A stretch of 64,000 nucleotides of DNA from Tragulus kanchil (Eukaryota > Chordata > Mammalia > Artiodactyla > Tragulidae). Both the position numbers and the translations under genes were made by a program. Positions 11,701 to 26,700 of this stretch are shown here, in pieces (the first letter of the stretch is position 1; every line of letters begins with the position of its first letter). The notes beneath the pieces were generated by a model. That model searched no databases and was not told the DNA's origin. It saw only the letters and a program-made list of their open reading frames with translations. The stretch is taken from contig JAIOJX010000005.1 in assembly GCA_022376925.1 (NCBI GenBank), forward strand, positions 15,094,501 to 15,158,500, given 5' to 3'.

Positions 11701-14700
11701 ATCATACTTTCTGAAAACACACATAATGGATAAAATGTTCACTTAGGTCTGTTAGTCACTCTGTCATGTCCAAATTCTTTGTGACCCCATGCACTGTAGC
11801 CCGTCAGGCTCTTCTGTCCACAGGACCTCCCAGGCAAGAATTATGGGAGTGGGAGGCCATTCCCTTCTCCAAGTCGTCTTCCAGACCCACGGATCAAACC
11901 CTGGACTCCCATATTACAGATCCTTTAATGCCTGAGCCTATACAGTCCCTCAGTGCAAAGCAAGTTACCCACAATAATCATCATCTCGCTAAAGAATAAA
12001 TGAACCAGGGACTTCCCTGGTGGTCCAGCGGCTAGGACTCTGTGCTCCCAGTGCAGGGGGCCCAGGTTCGATCCCTGTTCAGGGAACTAGATCCCACATG
12101 CTGCAACTAAGACCTGGAGCAACCAAATAAAATAAACAAACAAACAAAAAAAAGAATAAATGAACCAAAACTCAATCTGAGTGACAGGGAAAAAAAAGGT
12201 TATAAACCCTTCTGTTCAAACTAACCTGATACGGTGTGCTTCGTACTTTAGACTGTCTCACAGCGGCTGCGGCCCCACCGTATGTTGTTTTCCCAGGGTA
12301 AAAAGGAGAATCTCCAAGTTGACTTGTTTTAAAAATTGAAGAGTTCCCAAGCGACTGCACAGAAGCATAACGATAAATTATAAGCAATGAGCTCTCAAAA
12401 CTAATGTGGTTAAATCAAATTGAATTAGGACTCACAGGAGAAAGTGTTCCAAAGGCAGACAAGTTGAATGCTGGTTTTTTTGAGCTGGTGGCAGTGTGCT
12501 GTGAGAGTGAATGAGAACGTTCCGCCTCTGGGGACCACAGAGGTGGCACTGAAGTGTTCTTTGAAACAGCTAAATCTGAAATAAAAATAGGTAATGCACA
12601 GTAATAGCACTGATAACAAGGCCTATGTTTGAACATGAAAAGGACACCCTAGTCAGAAAAAAATTATCCCATGAAATTTTTTTTTCACTACCAAAATCAT
12701 ATACAACCAAATGCCAAGAATACCTTTATCAGAAGCTCTTGAAGAAAAACCACTGGTGGTTGAGATGTTGTCATCATCATGCTGAGAGGTAGAATCTTTA
12801 ATCTCCTTGACGAGGGAAAATCCGGAACTGCCGATTGGAAACGCGGAAGATGTGGAGGGCTGACAGTGTAACGCAGGAGATTCCAACATGGAGAAACTCA
12901 GATGGCTCCGGTGAAGAGAAGGCCTTGTCAATACATCTGGATAATTTGAAGCAGTGCTAGTTGTTGAGGGCTCTAAAAAGAAAAGCATTTGTGTTATTAA
13001 CACTCAGGTTAGAAAAAGCAATATACTATCAAAATAAAAGTGTTTATTTCATGAAAATATACTATATAGTAAATAGTAAATATAGCTTCCCTGCAAAACA
13101 CTGAAGCCTCCTGTGATAAGTCCCATGTAAGACATTCTTAGCCAAACAAGGTTTCAACTAACTGAAATTAATTTACCTAACCCAGCCTCACAGATCAAAT
13201 ATACTTCACTGATCAAATACACATTTACACAAATCTGGCAAAGTAGCAGTATACAAAAATCAACATGCAAAAATCAGTTCTGTTTCTATATACTAACGAT
13301 GAAAATTAATTTAAGAAAATTATTCCATTAACAGCAGCATCAAAAAGAAAAAAACACCTAAGAATTAACTGAGGAAGTGAAAGACTTTGTATGATGAAAA
13401 ATACAAAACACGGCTGAAAAAAACTTAAGATGTAAATAAATGGAATTAGGACTCACAGGAGAAAGTGTTCCAAAGGCAGACAAGTTGAATGCTGGTTTTT
13501 GAGCTGGTGGCAGTGTGCTGTGAGAGTGAATGAGAACGTTCCGCCTCTGGGGACCACAGAGGGGGCACTGAAGTGTTCTTTGAAAGAGCTAAATCTGAAA
13601 TAAAAATAGGGAATGCACAGTAATAGCACTGATAACAAGGCCTATGGTTGAACCTGAAAAGGACACCTAGTCAGAAAAAAATTATCCCATGAAATTTTTT
13701 TTTCACTACCAAAATCATATACAACCAAATGCCAAGAATACCTTTATCAGAAGCTCTTGAAGAAAAACCACTGGTGGTTGAGATGTTGTCATCATCATGC
13801 TGAGAGGTAGAATCTTTAATCTCCTTGACGAGGGAAAATCCGGAACTGCCGATTGGAAACGCGGAAGATGTGGAGGGCTGACAGTGTAACGCAGGAGATT
13901 CCAACATGGAGAAACTCAGATGGCTCCGGTGAAGAGAAGGCCTTGTCAATACATCTGGATAATTTGAAGCAGTGCTAGTTGTTGAGGGCTCTAAAAAGAA
14001 AAGCATTTGTGTTATTAACACTCAGGTTAGAAAAAGCAATATACTATCAAAATAAAAGTGTTTATTTCATGAAAATATACTATATAGTAAATAGTAAATA
14101 TAGCTTCCCTGCAAAACACTGAAGCCTCCTGTGATAAGTCCCATGTAAGACATTCTTAGCCAAACAAGGTTTCAACTAACTGAAATTAATTTACCTAACC
14201 CAGCCTCACAGATCAAATATACTTCACTGATCAAATACACATTTACACAAATCTGGCAAAGTAGCAGTATACAAAAATCAACATGCAAAAATCAGTTCTG
14301 TTTCTATATACTAACGATGAAAATTAATTTAAGAAAATTATTCCATTAACAGCAGCATCAAAAAGAAAAAAACACCTAAGAATTAACTGAGGAAGTGAAA
14401 GACTTTGTATGATGAAAAATACAAAACACGGCTGAAAAAAACTTAAGATGTAAATAAATGGAAAGACACCCCATGTTCAGACTGAAAGACCTAATGTTGT
14501 CAAAGTGTCAATATTACCCAAAGAGATCTGTAGATTCAATGCAATTCCTTTAAAAAAAAAAAGACATTTTTTTGACAAAATAGAAAAATCCATCCTAAAG
14601 TTCCTATAGAATCTCAACAGACCCCTTATAACCAAGATAATTTTGAAAGAGAACACACTTCCTGATCTAAAAAAAAAATTACAAAACGGTAATCAAAAGG

Positions 14701-17700
14701 ACATTCCTGGCATAAAGACAGACATGTGGACCAACGGAATAGAATAGAAAGCCCAGAAATCAGCTCCTACATACACAGTCAAATGATCCTTGATAGACTG
14801 AGGATCCCCTGTCAATGGGGAAAGGACAGTTTCTTCACCAAATAATTTCAGGGGGTACCTGCTAGCTCCGTGGTGAAGAGTTCATGTGCCAATCTAGGAG
14901 ACACAGGTTCAATCCCTGATCCAGGAAGATCCCACATGCTGTATAGCAACTAAGCCCATAAGCCCGTGTGCCCTAGAACCCAAGCTCCACAACAAGAGAA
15001 GTCATCACAACAAGCAGCCTGCTCACTTCAACAAGAGTATAGCCCCCACTCCCTGCAACTAGAGAAGAGCCTGTGGCAGCAGTGAAAACCCACAATAGTC
15101 AAAAATAAACAAATTTAAAAAAATAGTAATAATTTCAGGAGAACTGGATATCCACAAGCAGGAGGAGGAAATTGGACCCTCATCTTACACCATACACAAA
15201 AATAAACACTAGGGGATTCCCTGGTAGCTCAGTGGTAAAAAGTTCGCCTGCCAATGCAGGAGACACGAGTTCGATCCCTGATCCAGGAAGATCTCACGTG
15301 CTGCAGAGTAACTAAGTCGGTGAGTCACAACTATTGCGCCTGTGCTCTAGAGCCTTGGAGCCACAACTGTCGAGCCCATGTGCTGCAACTACTGAAACCT
15401 GTGTGCCCTAGAGCCCGAGTTTCACAACAAAAGAAGTCACCACAACAGAAGTCTTCTCACCTCAACTAGAGAGTAGCCCCCACTCCCTGCAACTAGAGAA
15501 GAGCCTGCAGCAGCAATGAAAACCCAAAATAGCCAAAAATAAATAAATAAATAAATATTCATTAAAAAAAAAACTTAAAAAAACATTAAATGGATTAGAG
15601 ACCAAAACACAAGACCCCAAAATATAAAATTTATAGAAAAAAGAGAAAAGCTTTAAGATACTAGTCTTCGCAATGATTTCTTGGATACGACAGGCAACAA
15701 GAGAAAAAAAGACATGTGGGACAAAAAAACGTTTATGCACTAAGACACAAGAGTATAAAAGCAACTCACGGAGCGGTAGAAAATGTTTGTAAATCATATA
15801 CAAGCCACTAATACCCAAAACATATTAAGGACTCATTCCTCCAACAACAAATCAAATAATCTGATTAAAAATTGGTCAAAGGACTTGAACGGACACGTCT
15901 CAAAAGATGATATACAAACAGCCAGCAATGGCATGAGAAGATTCTCAACAACGTCACTAATCAGAGAAATGCGTGTCAAAATCACAATGAAATACTACTC
16001 ATTTAGGACAGTTACTCATTACACTCATTAAGACTCATCACACTCATCATGACAGTTACTATCAGAAAAAATTAAAAACAGAATTACCACGTGACCCAGC
16101 AATTCCAATTCTAGGCATATATCCAAAAGAACAGAAGGCAGAGTCTCAAAGAGATGTGTACAACCTTGTTCCTAACAGCATTATTCACAATACCCAAACA
16201 TGGAAGAAATCTAAGAGTCCAATCATCGATGAATGAATAATGTGGTAAATACATATGAGTATCATTCTGCTGTAAAAGGAAATAAATTCCGATGCATACA
16301 ATGACATCAATGAACTCTGAAGACCTTCTGCTAAGTGAAATAATCAGTCACTGAAAGATAAATATAAACACTTACAGGATTCTACTCATTTGAATTAACC
16401 TTGTCAGACCACTGAATTAATTCTATCATTTCAATAAAAACACAAACACACAAAAAGGAACTTTGCAGCTGTAAAAGGAGAAACTCCATTTATCTCACAC
16501 CTAAACTAAATTCAAGTTAGTTAATCCCCACAAGCATCAGGATGGGAAGTTTACCACTGCAGCTACATGCTGGTGCACACGACATGTCTCTAGTTAAGAA
16601 AGCTGGGGAACCATCAGATGTCCAGGAAAGAGTACGATACAGAAGCAGTCACCTTAGAGACCTAAACACAAGACCCCAAAATATAAAATTTATAGAAAAA
16701 GAGAAAAGCTTTAAGATACTAGTCTTCGCAATGATTTCTTGGATCGAAAGGCAACAAGAGAAAAAAAGACATGTGGGACAAAAAAACGTTTATGCACTAA
16801 GACACAAGAGTATAAAAGCAACTCACGGAGCGGTAGAAAATGTTTGTAAATCATATACAAGCCACTAATACCCAAAACATATTAAGGACTCATTCCTCCA
16901 ACAACAAATCAAATAATCTGATTAAAAATTGGTCAAAGGACTTGAACGGACACGTCTCAAAAGATGATATACAAACAGCCAGCAATGGCATGAGAAGATT
17001 CTCAACAACGTCACTAATCAGAGAAATGCGTGTCAAAATCACAATGAAATACTACTCATTTAGGACAGTTACTCATTACACTCATTAAGACTCATCACAC
17101 TCATCATGACAGTTACTATCAGAAAAAATTAAAAACAGAATTACCACGTGACCCAGCAATTCCAATTCTAGGCATATATCCAAAAGAACAGAAGGCAGAG
17201 TCTCAAAGAGATGTGTACAACCTTGTTCCTAACAGCATTATTCACAATACCCAAACATGGAAGAAATCTAAGAGTCCAATCATCGATGAATGAATAATGT
17301 GGTAAATACATATGAGTATCATTCTGCTGTAAAAGGAAAAAAATTTCCCGATGCATACAATGACATCAATGAACTCTGAAGACCTTCTGCTAAGTGAAAT
17401 AATCAGTCACTGAAAGATAAATATAAACACTTACAGGATTCTACTCATTTGAATTAACCTTGTCAGACCACTGAATTAATTCTATCATTTCAATAAAAAC
17501 ACAAACACACAAAAAGGAACTTTGCAGCTGTAAAAGGAGAAACTCCATTTATCTCACACCTAAACTAAATTCAAGTTAGTTAATCCCCACAAGCATCAGG
17601 ATGGGAAGTTTACCACTGCAGCTACATGCTGGTGCACACGACATGTCTCTAGTTAAGAAAGCTGGGGAACCATCAGATGTCCAGGAAAGAGTACGATACA

Positions 17701-20700
17701 GAAGCAGTCACCTTAGAGACCTACCAAATAAAACCTCAAGATGGTTGTTCGTAATATATTAGAAAGAAATCTTAAAGAGTACAGATATTAAAATTCCCTA
17801 AGCTAATCTAACAAAAATAAGCAAGGATTTAAAGACTAAGCCAAACTGTGTATCACTAAGAAAACTCAGATTTGCCATTTCTCTGAAATAAGAAACATTC
17901 TTTGAGCCCATTTCACTAGTTTTCACTAAAAGCAAATCAGGCAGGAAAATGAGTTACTAAGTATAACAAAATTAATAGGCACATATCCACATCAATGATT
18001 TAGACAAGATTTAACGCAGAGTGAGAAAAAAATGTTATAACTGGAAGTCAAAACATGTAGTCAAAGAAAACATATACTCAAAGAAATGTGTATTTGGGAG
18101 ATAGAGCAGACTTAAAAATTGAAAACTTCTGTGCTTCAAAGGACACCATCGAGAAGCTAAAATGGGAGAAAATGCTTCCAAATCATATACAGACAAGGGA
18201 CTTTTATTCAATGTATGTAAAGTTCAATCACAAAAGGATAAATAACCCAGTTAAAAATGGAAAAAAGGCGATCTGAATAGCCATTTCTCCAAAGATATAT
18301 AAATGGCCAGTAAGTACATGAAAAGATGCTCACTATTAGTCATCAGGGATATGCAAATCAAAATCCCAACGAGATACCACTTCACATCTACCAGAACAGC
18401 GATCTTTTTAAAAAGAGAGACAATTAACTATCTGTAAGGGCGTAAAGAAACTGCGTCCTTCACACACTGCTGGTGGGAAGGTAAGATGGTACAGCCATCT
18501 TAGGAAAACACTTTCCTCAAAATGTTAAACTGCCAGATGACCTCAGCAAATCTACTAATTATACACCCAGAAGAAAATACAGCCACACAAAAACTTGCAC
18601 AGGAATATTCAAAGAAGCACTACTGATAATATCCCCAAAGCAAAAGCAACCTAAATGTCCATCAGCTGACAGGTAAGGCAAATATACTGCAGTTTATCCA
18701 TGCCATGACATTTCTTTTTTTTTTTTTAAGATTTATTTATTTATTTATTTTGGTGGGGGGTGGGATGGGGTGGGGAGGGAGGTGGGTTGGCGGGCTACTT
18801 CTATTGGTCTTTCATTTGTCTATTTTCATCCATCTTTGTTCTTTGGCCCGTGTGGGCCTCCCACTGCGGTGGCCTCTGTTGTCGCAGAGCACCGGCTCTG
18901 GGCTCATGCGCTCCAGAGCTCCGCATGCCATGACATATTAACCTGACAATGTAAAGGAAGTTCTGATACATGCTATGACATGGATGGACCCTGAGAACCT
19001 CTTGTAAGTGAAAAGATGCCAGTTACAAAAGATCACCTATTTTGTGACTCCATTTATACGAAATGCCAGTAGAAGCCAGTCCATCAGCACAGACTGGTGG
19101 TGGTCTGGGGCTGGAGGGGTGGAGGATTTAGGGGATGGGGTGGGAAGGATGGTGACTATAATGCTCTAAAACTGACTGCAGCGACTGAACAGCTTTGTCT
19201 GTACTAAAAATCACTAAACTGTACACTTTACAAGATATGTCCTATGTTACATGAAGTGCATCCACTAAAGCTATAAAAAATGTATCAAGTGAAATTGCAG
19301 AGTAATATTCTCCAATAGGTCACATTCATGGGTTACACTGAAGCTGTTAAATATTTCTAAACCCCACAAAAACACTGTAAGTAAATTCAAAAATCATTTA
19401 AAACAGGGTTAAGATTAATGAAATGACCCAGCTGAGCCGGCTGCAGAGAACCAAAGCCAACTGTAGTTACAGCCTGCCCAAACCCACCTGCTGCGGGAAG
19501 CCCTACCACACTGCTTCCCTGGTGCCAGGACCCCCTCACGGGGCTGCAGATGCACTCTCTTTAAAACCACTTTAGGGCTTCCTTGGTAGCCCAGTGATAA
19601 AGAGTCAGGAGACACAGGTTTGATCCTTGATCCGGGAAGATCCCACACGCTGCAGAGCAATGAAGCCTCACGATTGAGCCTGTGCTCTAGAGCCTCGGAG
19701 CCGCAACTATGGAGCCCATGTGCCGCAACTGCTGAAGATCGTGTGCCCTAGAGCCCGAGTTCCACAACAAGAGAGGTCACCACAAGAAGCCTGCTCACCT
19801 CCACTAGAGAGGAGCCCCCACTCCTGCAACTAGCGAAGAAGAGCCTGTGTCAGCACTGAACATCCAGAAGAGCCAAAAATTAATTAATTAATTAAAAGAA
19901 AAAAAACACTTAAGAGGGTACAGAAGAGAACAGCCTCTCTTGACCAAAGCCACATGACTAACAACTGGTGGGATGAAACGTCAAACCCCGAGTCTAACAG
20001 CAGAACTGGCACCCAACCAGTAGAGTATTTTGACCTCCCTTAATAAACAAAAAGCTGACCGACAAATAAAAAGGACTGCCAGGTTGAAGGGACCATCACC
20101 CTCCCCCAACATGGTTTCTGTACTGCACAGTTAAGATTTACCACAGCCAGGCAATATAGAAGCATTTTAGATTAAGGCAGGAAGACCTATCATTCCCAAC
20201 AAAGCACCCCCATTCTACTTACCTTCTGTATTACTGCCTGTTGGCTCGGGAGTGATTCTCCCATCCTGAATGTCAGCGCTCTCCTCCTCAGTGTAGATGT
20301 GGTCATCCTCCCTATTTTCTGGCCACTGTGGCACCTCTCGTGTGTCGGCTGAGCAGCTACACACATCTTCGTTCTTGCTGAAGTATCTCTGTAGCCATCC
20401 AGGCACAATATTCTTAACAGATTCCGTAACCCTGCTAAGAATGCCCTGTTGAGCGGAAAAACATGAAAGGCAGTTTAGAAATTTATCTTTTAAAATAAAT
20501 AACTATTTACAGGAAGCCACACCAACCAAAACATAACTGTTTCCAACACAGTTTCCTAAAATTCAGTGACTTGAACTCACACTGACATAATGTATTTTAC
20601 AAATTCTATAGACTTTATGAAATTCCTACTTCTTTCCTTCTTCTATATACATAAGTCCATGAATCAATAATTGCCCCAAATGGCCGTATTACTCTAATCC

Positions 20701-23700
20701 TTAAAAAATTCCAATAGGCTTTCAACTAAGCAATATAACTTTAGACTTAGCAATAAGATATGCACTAAAATGCTACAGTCTCAGGCAAAAGGCAGCCATC
20801 CTGATCCTAGCAATATAATGTCTTCAACAGTTCTTAGTATTTTACAATGGTAGCCCTATGGAGCCCGCAACTGCTGAAGATCGTGTGCCCTAGAGCCCGA
20901 GTTCCACAACAAGAGAGGTCACCACAAGAAGCCTGCTCACCTCCACTAGAGAGGAGCCCCCACTCCTGCAACTAGCGAAGAAGAGCCTGTGTCAGCACTG
21001 AACATCCAGAAGAGCCAAAAATTAATTAATTAATTAAAAGAAAAAAAACACTTAAGAGGGTACAGAAGAGAACAGCCTCTCTTGACCAAAGCCACATGAC
21101 TAACAACTGGTGGGATGAAACGTCAAACCCCGAGTCTAACAGCAGAACTGGCACCCAACCAGTAGAGTATTTTGACCTCCCTTAATAAACAAAAAGCTGA
21201 CCGACAAATAAAAAGGACTGCCAGGTTGAAGGGACCATCACCCTCCCCCAACATGGTTTCTGTACTGCACAGTTAAGATTTACCACAGCCAGGCAATATA
21301 GAAGCATTTTAGATTAAGGCAGGAAGACCTATCATTCCCAACAAAGCACCCCCATTCTACTTACCTTCTGTATTACTGCCTGTTGGCTCGGGAGTGATTC
21401 TCCCATCCTGAATGTCAGCGCTCTCCTCCTCAGTGTAGATGTGGTCATCCTCCCTATTTTCTGGCCACTGTGGCACCTCTCGTGTGTCGGCTGAGCAGCT
21501 ACACACATCTTCGTTCTTGCTGAAGTATCTCTGTAGCCATCCAGGCACAATATTCTTAACAGATTCCGTAACCCTGCTAAGAATGCCCTGTTGAGCGGAA
21601 AAACATGAAAGGCAGTTTAGAAATTTATCTTTTAAAATAAATAACTATTTACAGGAAGCCACACCAACCAAAACATAACTGTTTCCAACACAGTTTCCTA
21701 AAATTCAGTGACTTGAACTCACACTGACATAATGTATTTTACAAATTCTATAGACTTTATGAAATTCCTACTTCTTTCCTTCTTCTATATACATAAGTCC
21801 ATGAATCAATAATTGCCCCAAATGGCCGTATTACTCTAATCCTTAAAAAATTCCAATAGGCTTTCAACTAAGCAATATAACTTTAGACTTAGCAATAAGA
21901 TATGCACTAAAATGCTACAGTCTCAGGCAAAAGGCAGCCATCCTGATCCTAGCAATATAATGTCTTCAACAGCTTCTTCAAGTATTTTACTGTACATTCT
22001 TTAAGAACAAAAATTTAGACAAACAAAAAGACAGACAACAAATAATAAACTGAATCTAAGATTTTTTTTTTTAATGGTAAAAGTTTGTTAAATTAAATGT
22101 TGCCTGAAAACCAAGAATTTTATTATGGTAACTTTTAAAAGGAGAAAAAGAAGTGGTATGACAATTATCAGCATTACTAACATTCATTATAGCCTTGCTA
22201 TGTGTCAGACACTGTCTCAAACATAACATGTTAATATGTAGCATTCAATTTAATCCTCACAATAATTTTGTTAGGGCTGCTTTCAACAGTGCCACGTTAC
22301 AGATGAAGAACACTGATGTCACAGGCCCAAGGTACCACCCCCTTGACTGTGGTGCTGCGTCTAGCACGGACTCTGCATCAGTAGGCTGTCCCCTGATTTA
22401 CCTTAGGTAAAGTAAGAATAAGACTTTCTCCTACAATTACTTAATAGGAATTATAATAGCAATCAAATGAAATGATGTGAAAGCACTTCACAATTTACTA
22501 AATATTAACAGAAACATACACTGAAAATTTCATTATTAATGAGAAAAAAGGTTAGCAAAAGTAATCTGGGTGAGGTAACCCATTTTAGGCAACAATTCCT
22601 TTCACAGAATAGGATCAGAGTCACCGAAGCGAATAAAATGGTACAAAAAAAAAAAATAATTAAAGTGAAAGCAGAATATATAAAGTCTGAAAGCAAACTC
22701 AAGACAAAGAGGCCTTGAAAAATCCTGTCAATAGCAAAAGATGGAAGATACCCTTGATATAGGCAGATACACCTGAAAAGGTGTAGGTAATGACTAGGAA
22801 GTAAGTATTTTTACTCCAAACAGAAGTTTTGAACAGATCTAGAAAGTTAAGATCTCTAGCAACACATGAAGCCAACAGTCCTAGAATACAACTGAGAAAC
22901 ACAAATCCACTGTTTCCCCTTACTATGTTAGTGTTATACAGTACTAGCTTTTTGGGGAAAGATTCTACACATCCTCCAAGATTTAATATTTATAAAAACA
23001 TATATGTTTATTATTTTGCTACTTAAATATTTATCCTTCCCCATATTCCAAAACATTTGAAAGTGCCTTGGAAATAACAAATTCCTAAAAAGGCACACCT
23101 TTTAAAATCTATTTATTTGGCTGCACTGGGTCCGATTTGTGGCATGCAGGATCTAGTTCCCTGACCAGAGACTGAACTTGTGTCCCCCGCATTGGGAATG
23201 AACGTGGAGTCTCAGCCACTGGACCACCAGCGAATAAGCAGTCAAAAGGCACACTTGATAGGAAGTGATGTTAGTTAAAGCAGTCAAAAGGCACACTTGA
23301 CAGGAAGTGATGTTAGTTAAAGCACTATAGGAAGAAATTATACAACCTGTAAAATAAGAGTTTTCTAGACTTCCTCTTAGGTATTTGTCTACTAAGAGTC
23401 TAAGAGATTCTTGTGATCTCTACTCACCTAAGGAGGGAAGCACAGAACAACTTAAATTAACAGCATCCTTAACCAAAGGCCACTTATGTGGCAGCATTTG
23501 GTACTGTACCTAGTATCAGTAAAAATTAAATAGTGAAAATAGATACAAAAAACTCATTCACTGGAACTCATAAATTTTCCTTGCAGGTCTTCTTTTTTCT
23601 AAACTAAAATGTCACCAATTTATTTAACCTCAGCCCAGATCAACTTAGTATAAAATTACAGAGAGAGAGAGAGGAAATACTTGCAGCACAATGAAAGCAA

Positions 23701-26700
23701 GCCCAGTGTATTTCACACCATAAAGAAATACAGACGCTAAAACTGACCTGGGAATATTAAAAAGAAATATCCCCAGACTTCAATATGCCCTGATAAGGTA
23801 AATGACCCTAAATCATCCAGAAAATCAAGAGAAGTGAAATTAAACTCAGTAAACCCTAATTCTAGTGGTTACCAAGATGCGGTCCCTTCAGCATGGGGTA
23901 CCAGCACCACCTGAGGCCCTATTCCAGTCTGATTCAACTCAGGAGGTAGGGCTCACCTGGTTTAACAATCCCTTCCAAGTGATTCTGATGTATGCTATAT
24001 TTTGAGAACCATCAAGGCAGTTAAAGAGATTAGGTATGATCTTTATCAACTCCAATCCACTGTTTCCTTACTATGTTAGTGTTATACAGTACTAGCTTTT
24101 TGGGGAAAGATTCTACACATCCTCCAAGATTTAATATTTATAAAAACATATATGTTTATTATTTTGCTACTTAAATATTTATCCTTCCCCATATTCCAAA
24201 ACATTTGAAAGTGCCTTGGAAATAACAAATTCCTAAAAAGGCACACCTTTTAAAATCTATTTATTTGGCTGCACTGGGTCCGATTTGTGGCATGCAGGAT
24301 CTAGTTCCCTGACCAGAGACTGAACTTGTGTCCCCCGCATTGGGAATGAACGTGGAGTCTCAGCCACTGGACCACCAGCGAATAAGCAGTCAAAAGGCAC
24401 ACTTGATAGGAAGTGATGTTAGTTAAAGCAGTCAAAAGGCACACTTGACAGGAAGTGATGTTAGTTAAAGCACTATAGGAAGAAATTATACAACCTGTAA
24501 AATAAGAGTTTTCTAGACTTCCTCTTAGGTATTTGTCTACTAAGAGTCTAAGAGATTCTTGTGATCTCTACTCACCTAAGGAGGGAAGCACAGAACAACT
24601 TAAATTAACAGCATCCTTAACCAAAGGCCACTTATGTGGCAGCATTTGGTACTGTACCTAGTATCAGTAAAAATTAAATAGTGAAAATAGATACAAAAAA
24701 CTCATTCACTGGAACTCATAAATTTTCCTTGCAGGTCTTCTTTTTTCTAAACTAAAATGTCACCAATTTATTTAACCTCAGCCCAGATCAACTTAGTATA
24801 AAATTACAGAGAGAGAGAGAGGAAATACTTGCAGCACAATGAAAGCAAGCCCAGTGTATTTCACACCATAAAGAAATACAGACGCTAAAACTGACCTGGG
24901 AATATTAAAAAGAAATATCCCCAGACTTCAATATGCCCTGATAAGGTAAATGACCCTAAATCATCCAGAAAATCAAGAGAAGTGAAATTAAACTCAGTAA
25001 ACCCTAATTCTAGTGGTTACCAAGATGCGGTCCCTTCAGCATGGGGTACCAGCACCACCTGAGGCCCTATTCCAGTCTGATTCAACTCAGGAGGTAGGGC
25101 TCACCTGGTTTAACAATCCCTTCCAAGTGATTCTGATGTATGCTATATTTTGAGAACCATCAAGGCAGTTAAAGAGATTAGGTAATTTTTAAGATACATT
25201 TCAGGAAATCACAATACTATTCCCTCTATAAAATTATGTGTACTGAGGGTTTCCCTGGTGGTCCAGTGGGTAGAGTCCACCTTGCAAACCCATATGATCA
25301 AAGGGGCACTTTGAAGGATTTAAGCAATTACTTCAAGTCTGTTAGATGAAGCAGGTTTTAACGAGGTTATGAGAAGCTTGGGTGGCATGGGCCAAGACCA
25401 CGTCTACCTTAGAGTCCTTGCACTTTGTTTCCTCCGTCTGTGACACTTCTCTACTAGGAATGTACAAGGCTCCTTCCCCACCTTTTTTCAGGTCTTTGCC
25501 TGTATGCAACAACCGTCCCATAGTGCGTTCCTGTTGTCCATAGCACCAAATGTGTTATGAGTTATACCTCTTTGTCTCCCTAACATTAAGAATCTAGGCT
25601 CCAAGAGGACAGGAACTTGTTCCCTACTTTATCCCCAGTGTTCCTGCCTGAAATGTAGTATATGATTAATAAGTATTGATTTAATGAACTGACTGAAGAA
25701 AAGCAATTCCCCTATGGAAGGTTTCTTTGACTCTACTACCAAATAAGGGCCTTTTACTTAAGAAAAGGTTATTATTTCAATAACTTTTTCAAGAGGTATT
25801 GCGGTAATACGCTTCAGGTCTTTCCAGGAATGGGGCAAATCAGCTTCCTGTTCGAACCCAGGAGAAACAATGTTTTGTGATATGATTTTTTTTTTTTTTG
25901 CCACACAGCATAGGTTCTTTCCTAACCAGGGATCAAACCCGTGATCCCCTTTAGCGAAAGCTTAGACTCTTAACCATGGGACAGCCAGGAAATTCCCTGT
26001 TTTGTGGTAACAAATACAATCAAACAAATCTTGAGGGGAAAACAGAGGTACACAGAGTGAAGGTCTACTAAGGCGTGAACACTCAAGCCCAACTTTACCA
26101 GAGTAGCGTCCTCTCGCTTTCAGAAGCTTCATCGTAACATGATGTGTTTTCCTACAGAGTTTGGAGAGGTCTACTAAGGCGTGAACACTCACAGCCCAAC
26201 TCAGGAGGTAGGGCTCACCTGGTTTAACAATCCCTTCCAAGTGATTCTGATGTATGCTATATTTTGAGAACCATCAAGGCAGTTAAAGAGATTAGGTAAT
26301 TTTTAAGATACATTTCAGGAAATCACAATACTATTCCCTCTATAAAATTATGTGTACTGAGGGTTTCCCTGGTGGTCCAGTGGGTAGAGTCCACCTTGCA
26401 AACCCATATGATCAAAGGGGCACTTTGAAGGATTTAAGCAATTACTTCAAGTCTGTTAGATGAAGCAGGTTTTAACGAGGTTATGAGAAGCTTGGGTGGC
26501 ATGGGCCAAGACCACGTCTACCTTAGAGTCCTTGCACTTTGTTTCCTCCGTCTGTGACACTTCTCTACTAGGAATGTACAAGGCTCCTTCCCCACCTTTT
26601 TTCAGGTCTTTGCCTGTATGCAACAACCGTCCCATAGTGCGTTCCTGTTGTCCATAGCACCAAATGTGTTATGAGTTATACCTCTTTGTCTCCCTAACAT

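Larger units (their letters stand above)
12422..14463. repeat. Tandem direct duplication, spacing 1018-1021 bp, carrying NUP153 exons 3 and 4
   Basis: Copies are 12422-13445 and 13443-14463, with a 3-bp shared junction. The first 230 bp or so of the right copy differs at several positions, including homopolymer loss and T-to-G changes. The rest is identical. It also carries L1 sequence at its right end. Confidence 0.92.
14251..16450 (+). mobile_element. L1 ORF2/3' remnants with two SINEs inside
   Basis: L1 ORF2-type plus-strand sequence: ATCAACATGCAAAAATCAG, then AGATTCAATGCAATTCC near 14532, ATAGAAAGCCCAGAAATC near 14744, and AATGGGGAAAGGACAG near 14814. It then resumes after the SINEs to about 16450. 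Frames are broken. Part also lies in the duplicated copies at 13233-13440 and 16667-17500. Confidence 0.75.
19707..21992. repeat. Tandem direct duplication, spacing 1142-1149 bp, carrying NUP153 exon 2
   Basis: Copies are 19707-20846 and 20856-21992. The right copy lacks 7 bp (ATGTGCC) near its left edge. The right edge of the left copy, at 20830-20855, is a garbled version of 21972-21992. Each copy carries the 3' half of a CHR-like SINE plus exon 2. Confidence 0.92.
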
